64,000 nt of DNA from assembly GCA_040954595.2 (NCBI GenBank), contig CM082577.2, positions 16,926,001-16,990,000 on the forward strand. The letters run 5' to 3'. This stretch comes from Balanoglossus misakiensis. Taxonomy: Eukaryota > Hemichordata. This document shows positions 49,557-60,279 of the stretch, piece by piece. The position numbers were made by a program, and so were the translations under genes. Position 1 is the first letter of the stretch, and the number at the start of each line of letters is the position of its first letter. The notes beneath the pieces are model-generated. The model was not told the DNA's origin, searched no databases, and worked only from the letters and a program-made list of their open reading frames with translations.

Positions 49557-51947
49557 TTAAAGTGGGGGAATTAATCGGGGAACAATAAGGGATCTGAGAT
49601 TCATGATTTGGATATTTCCTGTCCTCATGAATGATGGTTTGCCTCCTCTCCTCTGGAATTTCATTAAGGTTAAGACTAATTCTGTACTCTTTAAACTGGA
49701 AAATAAATCGCCATCATCTTCCTTGTAGCCATCTCTTGCAAACTGTCTCTGAAAAATACAAAATACAAATGTAGTTTAAAAAAAATAAATGTATGATGTA
49801 TAAGAAAGCACCTGTCAAAATATTTAAAGCAATGAAGACTCATCCGATTACTTTGGATAAAATTTCAGTGTCTTTGTTGTTTGTGTGCACCAACGTTAAT
49901 CTTGTTGTTCTGACAAAAATACAAACTCAAACAATACCTTAGAATCTGTCTGGTATCAATTTTTAGCCTGTTTTACCTAGATTAGCAGTGATAGCAATGA
50001 CAAATCAGGATGAATTTGTGAATAATTTTGTGACACCAGTGAGATTGTGAATGCATGTGTGTGTGTGATTATGATGAACATACCAATACTTACCATTATT
50101 GCCAGCTCTGATAGGGCTTTGCTGTCTGCCCTAGCCTTTTTGTTCCTACACATGTATAGCATCAGTTCCTCTGTCTCCATGTGTCGGTATTTGGCCATAT
50201 TTGGCTCTTTAGCCAGGACCTTCATGTAAGATGAAAAATAGGGGAACATGAAAATAAAGCTACCCCATAAAATAAAATTGGAAATATTGATTACTATGAT
50301 CGCATAGTGTCAGTAGTACATGAAATATATATGTCATGCTGATAATTTCACCTGAATTAAGGTTGTGAAATGCAGCCCGGTTTCACCAAAAGATTCCCTC
50401 AATAGCTATGCAATATAATTAATGAGAAACATTGATTTCATAACTCTGTGCATGGTAAATGTTTTTCCCATTCCTTTTTTAATGAGCTCTTTTCCTGTAC
50501 ATACCATTAATGAGTTCATTTGCTAAGGGTGTTATATTCAATTATAATTTTAATACTTTGTTTTTATAGTGGGAACAAGTTAATTTTTTATTCAACCTTG
50601 CATATTTTGCAAAATTATCAAAGAAATGCCCATTACCTTTCTCCTCTCCTCCTGACGCCACTGGCAAAATCTTTCCTTGACCCAGGATACCATTTTCTCC
50701 TCTCTCCCCTCGTACTCCCTTGGGGATAGGGCTGCTTTAATTATTTCCTGTAGTGTCGTGAAAAGATACCAGTGTTATGAAGTTGATTCGATGGTTATTC
50801 CATGTTATAAATTACCATGGTCTTTGATTTAAAAGCAAATCGATCATAAGTGATATAATTAGTCCAAAATATGGGCCTTTGTAATAGTAATTATTATATT
50901 AAAGATAGCGAAGTTCAAAGTCAGGTTGGTTCAGGGCATTGCGCTAGATGCAAGCTCCATGTTCAGGGGTGCATCGTCAAAATCATGAATATTCATTGTT
51001 AAGTTTTTATCATGAATATTCATTGCTTACGTTAGAACGGCTGATCGGCTTTTGCCGAATTGTAGTAGAAATGTGAAGTTTGTTATGTGCCTCAGCATCC
51101 TCGCCCGTGCGAGTGAACGATGGTGCCTCAGTTGTAGAGCACTCGGGCGAATAGCAGAATAGGTGGCTTAAACGTCGCGGTTATTAATAAAATCCGAAGT
51201 GGAGCTGATACTGGTGTGTTCCTTCGCCGTATCAATCACAGAGTGTTTACTTCCGCATTTTATACCGGGTTCTCTAGCTAATGGCCCTGCTAGGCTAGCA
51301 ACCTCCAGGTTACGCGTACGTTCATCGACCGACGTGCGCGCGCGAACGGCGACGCCACATACTGGGAAAATTAATTTAAAACACTGAACTGAACTAGCTG
51401 TCATAAAATTCTGTTGTTTAGTTATAATTTGCATTCTCCTATGTAATCCTTGACATTGTTTAACACTTTAACGTGTATACAAATAGCCAAAGACTATTTA
51501 AAAACAAAACAAAAAAACTTACCCTTGCCCTTTTTGATGAGACTTCTCTGTTCGGACTTTGCAAGTAAAACTTCCCCGCAAGTCGTACAAGTTTATCCTT
51601 CAAAATAATAAAACAGGCTAATGTCATTTAGAATTGATATTCACAGATGATTCTCTCCCAAATATAATTTATTATTACAGTATTTTGTTTATTTACGCTA
51701 AATAGTTCAATGTACCATCAAATGTGTAATAATAATTTATTCTTACCTCAATTACCGACCCCCTCACAACCCTAAAATGGTCTAGCTTGTCCTTTCTGAT
51801 AAGTGAAAGGGTAGCGCCCAGCTGCTCCGTCGCCTGGTCCAGTTTTTGCTCCATAAGACCGAGTCTTCGTTCCACGCCATGTAACCTTTGGCTTATGTTG
51901 TTCACAAAGCCTAGAATTCTAACATTGATATTGGGATCGGAAGCCAT
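49557..51947 (-). CDS. Five-exon gene, 234 aa, unknown function
   Basis: Reconstructed exons: 51947-51747, 51597-51523, 50747-50637, 50219-50094 and 49748-49557. All borders are GT..AG and every junction is phase 0; exon lengths are 201, 75, 111, 126 and 192 bp. ATG (MASDPNINV) is followed by a coiled coil (SQRLHGVERRLGLMEQKLDQ), then basic helical segments (DKLVRLAGKFYLQ; EREEKMVSW-type KERFCQWRQEERRK; MAKYRHMETEELML) and a C-terminal RRGGKPSF...PRLIPPL. TAA at 49559-49557; TTTATT near 49276 and 49399 could be the reverse of AATAAA. No signal peptide or membrane helix, so probably cytosolic or nuclear. Family not recognised. The unbroken frame through five exons argues strongly for a live gene. 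Start lies 200 bp from the divergent ORF at 52152. Confidence 0.78.
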
Positions 51948-52151
51948 CGTGGTTATGTGCAGTACAGATTACAATGCAGTGAGTCGAGTCGTCTGCTGAA
52001 CGGTAATGTTTACAACGACGTTGCCTAGTACCGAGCTATTAGTAGCTTAGGAGATCTAGATCTTAGGCTCACTTGAGACAGTTTTGTCTCATCTATAGAT
52101 GAGATACGTATTTTAGTAAAATACGACCTGCCATGTTTTTGGAGGAATTCT
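51948..52151. promoter_or_regulatory. Putative bidirectional promoter
   Basis: 204 bp between two divergently placed start codons. Contains a palindrome (aggagatctagatctta) and an imperfect dyad (gagacagttttgtctc). No TATA box is evident. The + side may instead be an intron end (gtattttag at 52115). Confidence 0.35.
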
Positions 52152-52637
52152 ATGTGTCTTGATACTTCCCTGACAAAACAACTTGCAAATTTATTGTTAA
52201 GAACACAGTGTATGACAGAGAAAATACCCTATGGAAAAGCAGACTTGAAAGCACAAGGGAACTTGACTTCTTTAATACTGTACACTCAAAAAATTGAACG
52301 AATTTACTTATTCAGTTTTGTAAAACTGTCTCCTGGTTTGAAAGATACTGCGGTGTATATTTTACAGATTCTTGCATGTTTGGAGCTAACTTATTGCCCA
52401 AAATTTGAAGAAGTTACTAATAATTTGCTCTTTCACTTAGCTAAGACCTGCACGAAAACAGAACCACAGAGGAATGATCTTTGGTCGAAGTTGATTGATG
52501 GCACAAGTGTGCACTTTACTGTCTTCCTTAATGACCTCAGTGATGAACAGTGTGTCAGAAATAATTTCAGCTCTGAAGAAAGAGGGTTATTTGTAAAGCT
52601 TAGTTTGGAATTTTTCCGGGATGTATTGTTTCATTAG
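52152..52637 (+). CDS. 161-aa helical protein or terminal exon, unknown
   Basis: Open from 52152 (frame extends a few codons upstream to an acceptor-like attttag) to TAG at 52635-52637. The protein is all-helical in appearance: LTKQLANLLLRTQCM, YILQILACLELTYCP, NNLLFHLAKTC, LFVKLSLEFFRDVL. AATAAA at about 52740, 100 bp past the stop, fits a real 3' end. No signal peptide or known motif. It could be a single-exon gene divergent from the 51.9-kb gene, or the last exon of a longer one. Confidence 0.6.
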   Translation: MCLDTSLTKQLANLLLRTQCMTEKIPYGKADLKAQGNLTSLILYTQKIERIYLFSFVKLSPGLKDTAVYILQILACLELTYCPKFEEVTNNLLFHLAKTCTKTEPQRNDLWSKLIDGTSVHFTVFLNDLSDEQCVRNNFSSEERGLFVKLSLEFFRDVLFH

Positions 52638-52779
52638 TTTATCACACACAAAAATATATTTCTCCGTTTGATGTTAATTCTGTGATATATGATGCAGAGT
52701 TAAATGTATGTTGCTGTGACTTTTCTTTTCTAAGGGAGAAAATAAAGAAACAACAACAACAACTATAAGACTTTGATGT

Positions 52780-52870
52780 ATGTATGTATGTATGTATGTA
52801 TGTATGTATGTATGTATGTATGTATGTATGTATGTATGTATGTATGTATGTATGTATGTATGTATGTATG

Positions 52871-52901
<31 letters not shown>

Positions 52902-52902
52902 G
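52780..52902. repeat. Perfect (TATG)n microsatellite
   Basis: About 30 TATG units, the same motif as at 36.95 kb, directly after the putative poly(A) site of the 52-kb gene. Confidence 0.95.
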
Positions 52903-53099
52903 AAGATTGATATTGTTTCCATATTTGGATACACACATAACACAAAAAACACAAAACACCAAGTTTTTTATATAGCCTCATGTTAATTCAATTGTAAGAA
53001 TAGAGGCACTTACTAACATAAAAGAAAAACAATCTGAGGTCCTAGATTCTGAAGAAAAAATTAAACGAAAAGGCAATTGCCTCCAAAATACATTATTGA

Positions 53100-53345
53100 C
53101 CTAATCAGAGTTAAATCGACCCAGGAGCATGCACACCAGCTTTCAAAGTAATTGGACAAGCAGTTTCTGAGAACATTTATTTTACTAAAAGTGACCATAA
53201 TTGATCCAAAGCTACACATTTAACCACAATTTGAACAAAACTCTACTTAGGTCACCCCTAAGTACTAAAGCATACTAAATATCAATGAAAGTAATAGGTT
53301 AGGTAGTTTCAGAGAAAGGTGTTGACAGACACCAGTTATGACGGA
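53100..53345. repeat. Two diverged repeat units
   Basis: agctttcaaagtaattggac...gcagtttctgagaa near 53140 recurs as atatcaatgaaagtaatagg...gtagtttcagagaa near 53285. Likely an old tandem repeat; nothing coding. Confidence 0.4.
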
Positions 53346-54039
53346 CAATCAGCCTATCTGAAAAGCTAAGCATTGCTGACAGAAGTGCAACAATATAATA
53401 CAATTCTGTACACTTGACAAATATTGGCATTTTTATGGCCTTTTCTTATCTTTTATTTGAACCATCATGTCAATTACATGCATATGTATTGCAATGACAG
53501 TGATGTTCTACGAGGTTGAATTTACAGTGTACTTGTTATTTTCTCAATGGTTTCTAATACAACAGCTTTTGCATCCAGCTGCTTCTCAATGTTGTATCTT
53601 AAAATAAACTCATTTTAATGACAACTTCAATTGGTGTTTTTTCATTGTTCACCCAATACTTACGGATACACCATTTACCAAGGAGAATAAGAAGCTGAAA
53701 AACATAACAATATTGGCCTTTCAGTCACCTCTGAATTTAAGGTAAAGTACATGGTGGCAACAGTTCAATGTATTTTTTTCTGAGAAATGTTTACTAAGGC
53801 TATTTAAAATCTTCTTGTTTCAGTAACCCGTGGTTTCCCTTGGAATTCTTGTTTCAGTCAACATGACAAATCTTCTACACCATTACGATTATATGCTAGT
53901 GCCAAATAGGAGTAGTCTAATCCTGTACTAGCTATCTTATGATACATGATACCACCTTTTCGGTGCGTGCACAGAACAAGCATGAGAGACTGAAATCTAC
54001 TTGTTTAGCTTGGAGTTATATATAATATGTGTATACAGA

Positions 54040-54466
54040 CTCAACCGTGTATGAGTAATCTAACAATTTATCACCAGCAATAATTATTGCATGAAGCATC
54101 TTCCTGTCATGGTTATGGGCTGAATAGTTAGATTGCAGGAAATGCTCATACAGATTGGGCTGTGAATGTGACTTGAGATTAGGATCGAGGGAACAAAAAA
54201 GAGAAAGAGTATCCCCAAAGCCAGTTACAATATCTGTAAATTCAGTGTATAATCCACATGTACAGATGGTGTTCAGTAAATATGTTTTGCATCAAATTTA
54301 AAAGCATTGTGACCAACAAGTACACATCGGCCATCAAATGCATTCAACCAAGCAAGCCAAAAACTGTGACATTGCAACTTTAGGAGAGACAGTTGGTACA
54401 CTTTTCCCCTTGTGAAGTGAAACCTGTTTAGCAAGTGAATAATAAACAACACCAATGACTTTTAAC
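54040..54466 (-). pseudogene. DEDDh exonuclease domain, PML-I-like, frameshifted
   Basis: After the acceptor ggattatacag the frame reads SLAKQVSLHKGKSVPTVSP and AMSQFLA, then one base out of phase WLNAFDGRCVLVGHNAFKFD, and again out of phase DIVTGFGDTLSLFCSLDP, SHSQPNLYEHFL and NYSAHNHDRKML. The VLVGHN..FD block is the second motif and Y.AHN...D the third of DEDDh 3'-5' exonucleases. The order and the GF.DTL linker resemble the exonuclease-like C-terminus of PML isoform I and its invertebrate relatives. The first motif (D.E) was not found upstream. Two frameshifts suggest a pseudogene, though short unrecognised introns or sequence errors are possible. Confidence 0.55.
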
Positions 54467-55089
54467 CTGTATAATCCAACACAAAAGAGGCACAAAGAAA
54501 AAAATAATCCTTTCAATTTATCCAGTTAATGTAACACAATAAATACTTGTAGTAATGTAAATATACATGATTTACTCACTGTGCCCAACTGCATACATGA
54601 AGACTGGCCACTTCTCTGTAATTGTTCAAACTTTTGTATTTTTCGTTCTGGTGTTTTAATGTAAAATTCATTGGATTCTTCATCCTTTGGAACTTGCCAA
54701 TGTCGTTCATTTCATATGGCACACAATCCACATCTACAAAGTGTGAAGATACACTTTGTGCCCAGTGCATGACATTTGAGCTATTGTCCACTGAAATAGC
54801 CACTTGACTTTTCTGCCTACAGCTGATGGTAGTAATGCCCCAATTCTCTGTAAGACTCCCTTTTCTTGTATCAATAGTGTAAAAAGTAACACCTGAAGGA
54901 AAATGTTACAAAATAGGGTAAACATCCAAATTTTAATAAATATATGTAAAAAGACGTGAATTATAAATTTAAATTTTCATAAGCTCAGGAAATAACTAAC
55001 AAGGAAAAGACATGTATCAATTGCTTAAGAAAAAATAAAAATTACACTGCTTTGTATGTTTTATGTCCACAAATGCATTACACACATAC

Positions 55090-55546
55090 CTGCAGTGGAT
55101 ACTGGAACTGTAAAGGCTATCTCAGCAAGCCTTGCCAAGTTTGGAAATGATGCCAAGACACCTCTCTTGCTAGTCCATTCCTGTCTAGTAGCAGCTTCAT
55201 CAACAACATTCTTGTAGTGTTCTGTAAGCACAAACAATGAAACATAGGAAGCAGGGACATGATTAAAAGGTGATCATGCAATATTATAAATTTCAAGAAT
55301 ATTTATAAAAACATTTCCTTCACACCATCCATTTAGGACTACATTGTAACACTGTTCACAAATTATTCATGATTGTTAGATTTTACTTACATCCACGTTT
55401 TCCTGTCCATAGGTGTCCAATATCTCACAAAGTTCAATGTCGGGGATGGTACTTGGGTTCAGCAAGGAAAATGCTTCTAAGACAGCAGCATCTGGAAACC
55501 TGGCTTTTATGTTCTCACTCACAGCAATGATAAATTTGTCATGTAT
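55090..55546 (-). CDS. hAT-family C-terminal exons (55546-55391, 55221-55090)
   Basis: Exon 55546-55391 has a good acceptor (acctgacag) and donor (GAT|gtaagt) and encodes IHDKFIIAVSENIKARFPD, then a LLNPSTIPDIE segment. Exon 55221-55090 (acceptor tgcttacag, donor CAG|gtatgt) encodes HYKNVVDEAATRQEW, then FPNLARLAEIAFTVPVSTA, the hallmark of the hAT C-terminal dimerisation domain (ZNF862/KIAA1586-like proteins). The ER.FS core should follow in the next exon but is not seen. The two exons do not join in a consistent phase, so either an exon is missing or the copy is decaying. Domesticated gene or transposon relic. Confidence 0.55.
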
Positions 55547-55712
55547 CTGTCAGGTAAAATACAACAGAAATGGATGGTTGAGGGAATGAAAAATACAAAA
55601 TTACAGACAAAACTCAAATAAAACAAGAGCTGGATTTAGGGACTAGGATCTTTAATAAGAGACGCTAAGAGACGTGCTGTTCTCTTAAACATGTTGAGAT
55701 CATCTTGTCCAT

Positions 55713-56514
55713 TAAGATGGGTCCCTAGGATCTTTTTGCCCGTTGCTATGGGCCTTTATAGGACATTTCACCCCGATTTGGACTAAGCCGTTTTCAGAGT
55801 CTAACAAGGGGCTGGTAACTAGTTAAAAATACGCACGATTGTGAGCGCGCGCCCCCTGACGCCATTGATATGCAAATTAGTTAGGTCAAATTTCAAAAGC
55901 CTAAGGCTTTTTATTCCGTGACCTCAAAAACGAACTTGATACGTACTCATTAGTTGCTTGAACCAGGGAAGATCGTGACGGATTTTGTTTTCGAATATTA
56001 TCGTTGTATCCTACGATTTCAGCATACCCGTACCACACCTGAAAAAGTCATCGATTTTGGGTGTTTTTGGACGCACTCTTCCACTGGTATCGCTTCTTAG
56101 CACGACGAAAACCGAAAAAACGATCCGTCACACTATGCGGAAGTGCGTTCTCATCAAGCAGGTCAAATTTGGCTGGCCTACGTCGCCTGTGAAAAAAGCC
56201 TTAGGGATTTTCGTGAACGGTACAAAATCTCTGTGTACAAAACATTGGATTTTTAGCGTTCGATCCAGTTACTGTGGTTACAGGACGCGCACGCTATCGC
56301 TGACCGCTGCTTTGCCGTATTAGCGTTGCGGCCTATGGCCGGGCGGTAGCTGCCGTAAACATACTCAGACAGGGGGTGTGCACACAATCGTGTGTATTTT
56401 TAACTAGTTACAAGCCCCTTGTCGGACGTTCATAACGGTTTCGATCAAAATTGAGTGTAGTGTCCTATAAAGGCCCATAGCAACGAGCAAAAGGATCTTA
56501 GGGACCCATCTTAA
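55713..56514. mobile_element. 0.8-kb TTAA-flanked element with ~115-bp inverted arms
   Basis: TTAA at 55713-55716 and 56511-56514 bound ends GATGGGTCCC and GGGACCCATC. The arms continue as CGTTGCTATGGGCCTTTATA, GGACA and, further in, aactagttaaaaatacgca. The unpaired core (55.85-56.35 kb) is GC-richer and holds a 112-codon frame without recognisable domain. TTAA sites suggest a piggyBac-type origin. Confidence 0.75.
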
Positions 56515-56854
56515 GGTTACCAATAAATTCATTATATTATAATGCTTAAAGGCTGAACTGTAACCTTGGTCTATATTTTCCTGTGTATGTAAACTCTACA
56601 CTTCTATTACATTCCCAAGAACATTTCCAGTGTAATATTTACCTTGTCTGTATATGAGATGCCGCGGACAATGATGAGAAGTTAAATAAATGTACTGGGG
56701 AAGTCATAATGCTATGGGGTGTAGAATGGAAAGAAAACAAATGTGTAGACAAAAGATAAAAAAGTTAGCCGTGGCGGGCCTAAATTCTTTCATAAATATC
56801 TGAAGAAAGGCAGTTCTTTCTACATGTATGTATCATTTGGATTGCAATTCCTAC

Positions 56855-57226
56855 CTTTTGTTCTGATGGTTTGGGAAAAGATCGCTTTAGTCTCTTTGAT
56901 TTAACGTCCTCCTCTTTCTTCCAAAACTGTTCAGCCAAAACTGTTCAGCCAATCTTCCTAATGCTTCTTGACTCTCTTTCAAGAGATAAGATAAGCATTA
57001 AGTGTTTCTTAAAGTTGTTTGAACAGTTGCACTTTTTCAATGAGTTGGATATTCCAATATCGAGTGAGGAAAGCAACTGTGCTGAAAAAAACGAACTCTA
57101 GAAAACATTTTTCATGAATTATCCAAATTGATAACATGTACAAAAATTCCAACGGAATAATTATCTTCCTACATTAACACTACATTTCACATTTACCTTG
57201 ATCAGGTCTTCTTTTCTCTTATACAT
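56855..57226 (-). CDS. Possible small exons upstream of the hAT gene
   Basis: Exon 57226-57197 (acceptor ataactttcag, donor AAG|gtaaat) encodes MYKRKEDLIK. A second ends at 56855 (donor AAAG|gtagga) and reads RLAEQFWKKEEDVKSKRLKR. The latter carries a 14-bp tandem duplication (ggctgaacagtttt) that breaks the frame upstream, so it may be damaged. No domain recognised. Confidence 0.3.
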
Positions 57227-57479
57227 CTGAAAGTTATTAAAGTTATCACATGAACTGGCCCGTATAGCGACCTGTGTGACGTAGAACAGGTCGAACAAAA
57301 AATCCGAATTTTCCCCTGTTCTACGTCATCAACCGGAACTATTTTCGCTGATTCGCCCGTCGCTGTAACTTTCTTGTAAAACGGAATAACTAGTGGATGT
57401 ACCCGTAGTTGCGCACGATTGAAATAAAAATGAGGTTGCATAAGAATATCGCTGGGTAAAATCAATACGAGAAAGGTAG

Positions 57480-57990
57480 AATTTGAAAAGTTGACGCTAC
57501 GATCGTGAATGTGTGCTTGCAGCTAGAGAGCCTGGTCGATCCCGAGCGAGCCAGCACACTTGATTTTAGGTTTACGGAAGTTACGAGAATGGTTTCGAGC
57601 CACCTGAGCGGGACGACTAACACTCTGTATTCTGTCCACCGGTCAACGAAATGTATAAGACGTGGAAAAACGTCGCAGTTCATTTGTTTGAGCATCGAAA
57701 ACATTTGTTTGGGGTTCGAGGATGAGATTCTGTACGAGGGTTGTAGTTTCTGCGGAAACACAACTGCGCCGACTAGCCAGGCCGACGAAAACGCAACCTT
57801 GAACATCGTTCCTGGACTAATATTTTTAATATCCTGTCACAATAACGGTTTTAGGATATATGGCGATGGAACTGTGTTATTTTTTCATAAAGTTTTACAT
57901 GAAGCGCGTCATTTTTTCTGTCAAACTGCGACTCGCAGCATAACTTTGCGGGCGAACTCGACGCGATGACTTGCTAGGACGTTGACATGT
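57480..57990. repeat. Dispersed repeat B, copy 1
   Basis: A 155-codon frame (57505-57969, +) starting MNVCLQLESLVDPERAS is present, but 57603-57735 recurs with substitutions at 63886-64000 (ctgtattctgtccaccggtc / ctatattctgtccacgggtc; gcagttcatttgtt in both). This points to a repeat rather than a unique gene. A short stem GACGTAGAACAGG/CCTGTTCTACGTC lies upstream near 57277-57326. Confidence 0.5.
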
Positions 57991-58300
57991 TGACATGTAC
58001 ACAGCGCGAGACGATGATTGACAGGCAGAATGTATCAAAATTCTGGCCCATGTGACTGACTCCGCGAATCTGATTGGTAGACAAGACGCAAAAGTGTATA
58101 AACTTGAAAGTCGATTTCACTTTATGAATGAAAGGGATTCCATAATTAGCATATCTCGTGGGGGCCACAGATGGTTGCGCAGGGGAAGGAACGTAATCCC
58201 GCTAAATAAACTGCAAGGCCGCTCGAATATTTTAACAAGATATTGGAATATTTTTACCCTACCTCTTCTAACGAAAATAAGAAGACTGTTCATGTGATAA

Positions 58301-58463
58301 ATATATAATCCCATGATATTTTTCTTTGTTTAACGTCATCGTATACTCGTGGTTTTCGCGGAGTCGTACAACTTCTCGCCTACGGCTCGAAGTTGCACGG
58401 CTCCGCGAAAACCACTCGTATACGATGACGTCAAACAAAGAAAAATATCATGGGATTATATAT
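58301..58463. mobile_element. CTCG-island hairpin, best preserved copy
   Basis: Arms of about 75 bp pair nearly perfectly from ATATATAATCCCATGATA through AACGTCATCGTATAC and GGTTTTCGCGGAG. Apex: CTTCTCGCCTACGGCTCGAAG. Where the stem should pair, both arms read ACTCGT in the same direction (ATACTCGTGG and CCACTCGTAT), leaving a bubble. Flanks are AT-rich (taaatatataat, attatatataag). Confidence 0.8.
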
Positions 58464-58499
58464 AAGCATAACATAAAATAACTATCTGTGGTACTTCAT

Positions 58500-58800
58500 C
58501 CCTTCCTGGCAACACTGAACATTTCTACATGCTTCTATTAGTTGATACACACAATACAATATAAATGCTATACAAGTTGTCAAAAGTGCTTTCATACATA
58601 AAGTATTCTGCTTGAAGACACAGTATGCATATGTTTAAAGACTGTTTTGACTTGAACTCCATTTTCTGTGATAATAGCAATGGCATCATATGTTGACAAC
58701 GAAATCCATGACTAGACTCAAACCACATGGAACAACAAAACAGAGCTTTACACAGAACAAAGCGTAAAGAAGCATTGAAATCATCCATACTGCTTACATG
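58500..58800 (-). other. Weak ORF region
   Basis: A minus-strand frame opens after catgtaagcag with MDDFNASLRFVLCKALFCC. No domain or donor decides whether it is an exon. Confidence 0.18.
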
Positions 58801-59102
58801 TGATATATGGCTTATGACAGTCCAAATTTAATTGCGACGCTGTTTTATGGGGGCCCGTTAGAGACTGGAATTAATTTTATGTGTAGTGTCGAATTAAATT
58901 CACTTGTTGTATCGAATTAATTCCATGTGTTGTGTCAAATTAATTTTACATATTGTCGAATAAATATTGGCCCCACATAGTCCAGTGGCAGGCCTCGTAA
59001 CCCAAAATATCAGTATGCACAATGTTTTTTTGCAGATTACTCAACTATAGCATGTCCTTAACCCAAATCTGAATGATGCCACCTTGGCACCATTGAGGGT
59101 TT

Positions 59103-59490
59103 AGAGAAATCCAAGATGGACGCTAAGATGGCCACCAACCATGAAACAAGGCATAATTTTGGTAATAATTGAACTACATGTCTGATTTTTTCTGACTATA
59201 TTTGTGTTTTGGGGCAAGTGAATCTATATTTAGCATTGGTTGATGTCTAGAGTAAGGGTTTAGCCATTTAATAGTTGGGGTGTCTAGATTAAGGGTTTAA
59301 ATCCAAGATGGCCACCAAGATGGCCACCAACGATGAAACAAGCCATAATTTTGGTAATAATTGAACTAAGTGTGTGCTTTTTCAGACTATGTATGTGTTT
59401 TGAGGACCAGTGAATCCATATTTAGCATTGGTTGATGTCCAGAGTAAGGGTTTAACCATTTGATAGTTGGGGGTGTCTAGAGTAAGGGTT
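59103..59490. repeat. Tandem duplication, ~190-bp unit
   Basis: Unit 1 (from about 59110) and unit 2 (from about 59300) share aatccaagatgg, gatggccaccaac, ataattttggtaataattga, agcattggttgatgtc and agtaagggttta with point changes. Confidence 0.8.
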
Positions 59491-59508
59491 TAACCAGTTG
59501 ATATATAT

Positions 59509-59563
59509 TTTTTTTGGGGGGGGGGTGCCTATCAATTTTTTTTTTCTGACCCCCCCCCCCCTT
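59509..59563. repeat. Poly-G / poly-C pair
   Basis: A run of about 10 G near 59516 and a run of about 12 C near 59552 face each other across a 25-bp spacer, so they could form a G:C stem. Confidence 0.85.
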
Positions 59564-59732
59564 CAATATATCAAATGGTCTAGCTCTAACTTGAAATAAC
59601 TGTAAATGGGACAACCTTATTTAAGGGTGGTAGCAAAGTTTATCCAGAGAGACAGTCGACAGACATCACCTATTTCCAATGCATTAATCACAAACAAGTG
59701 CATTAAATTAGAATTGTTAAGATAACTCTTAC

Positions 59733-59898
59733 TTATCATGAGATAAACACATGACAGTAATTGGTACAGTACGGATAGTCCAGTATCCTGACTTAGAAGG
59801 CTCAAGCTTCAGAATGTAAAATTCTCCAGATTTTAAAGTGAAGGGGTGGTCGTGCCACGTTTGTTTGTTTATAAACATCCTACTCCATCCAAAAATCC
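59733..59898 (-). CDS. Likely coding exon, unknown gene
   Basis: Acceptor ctaatttcag above 59898 and donor GATAA|gtaaga at 59733. The frame reads IFGWSRMFINKQTWHDHPF, TLKSGEFYILKLEPSKSGYW and TIRTVPITVMCLSHD. Composition and the beta-like pattern look like real protein. A second candidate exon upstream (60178-60078) encodes FSDDGDASNCAEDAYMNKTL, but its phase does not join this one directly. Family not recognised. It runs opposite to the HECT ORF. Confidence 0.42.
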
Positions 59899-60077
59899 CT
59901 GAAATTAGATAATTCTTAGAATGAACGAAGCATCAAATCATAGCATAGACTGGGCATGACAGCAACTGAAGATCAGCAGTGGGTTTTGTGCTGGTATGAG
60001 AAAACATATGCTCATCAAGGGGGACAGCCATGCGGCGCGACGACCCATTCCTTTTAAAAAGTTCTCAGTAAACGTAC

Positions 60078-60178
60078 TGTTTAGCAGTATCATAATGCTC
60101 AATTAAAGTGACGTATAAAGTCTTATTCATATAAGCGTCTTCAGCACAATTTGACGCATCACCATCATCACTAAATTC
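60078..60178 (-). CDS. Possible exon upstream of 59.9-kb exon
   Basis: Acceptor gatgtttcag above 60178 and a gtacgt donor. The frame has an acidic start and YMNKTLYVTLIEHYDTAK. It shares strand with the 59.9-kb exon; the phase mismatch means another exon or decay. Confidence 0.3.
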
Positions 60179-60279
60179 TGAAACATCTTTGGTCCATCTA
60201 TTCTGACAACTGTTCATTCTGTGTTAGTTTCAAAATATTGTGCAAGCCAGGAGAACTGTGTAACATCAACATCTTGCAG

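Noticed and set aside
52642-52986. ORFs over the 52.8-kb repeat
   Set aside because: Same microsatellite artefact.
44395-55546. One long hAT gene joining the 44-kb and 55-kb parts
   Set aside because: Both are on the minus strand, but the C-terminal part lies upstream of the N-terminal part, so the order is wrong for one gene.
55985-56323. 112-codon ORF in the TTAA element as a transposase
   Set aside because: Too short and without the Asp-rich catalytic pattern of piggyBac-type transposases.
57505-57969. 155-codon ORF as a host gene
   Set aside because: A section recurs at the window end, so it was treated as a repeat rather than a unique gene.
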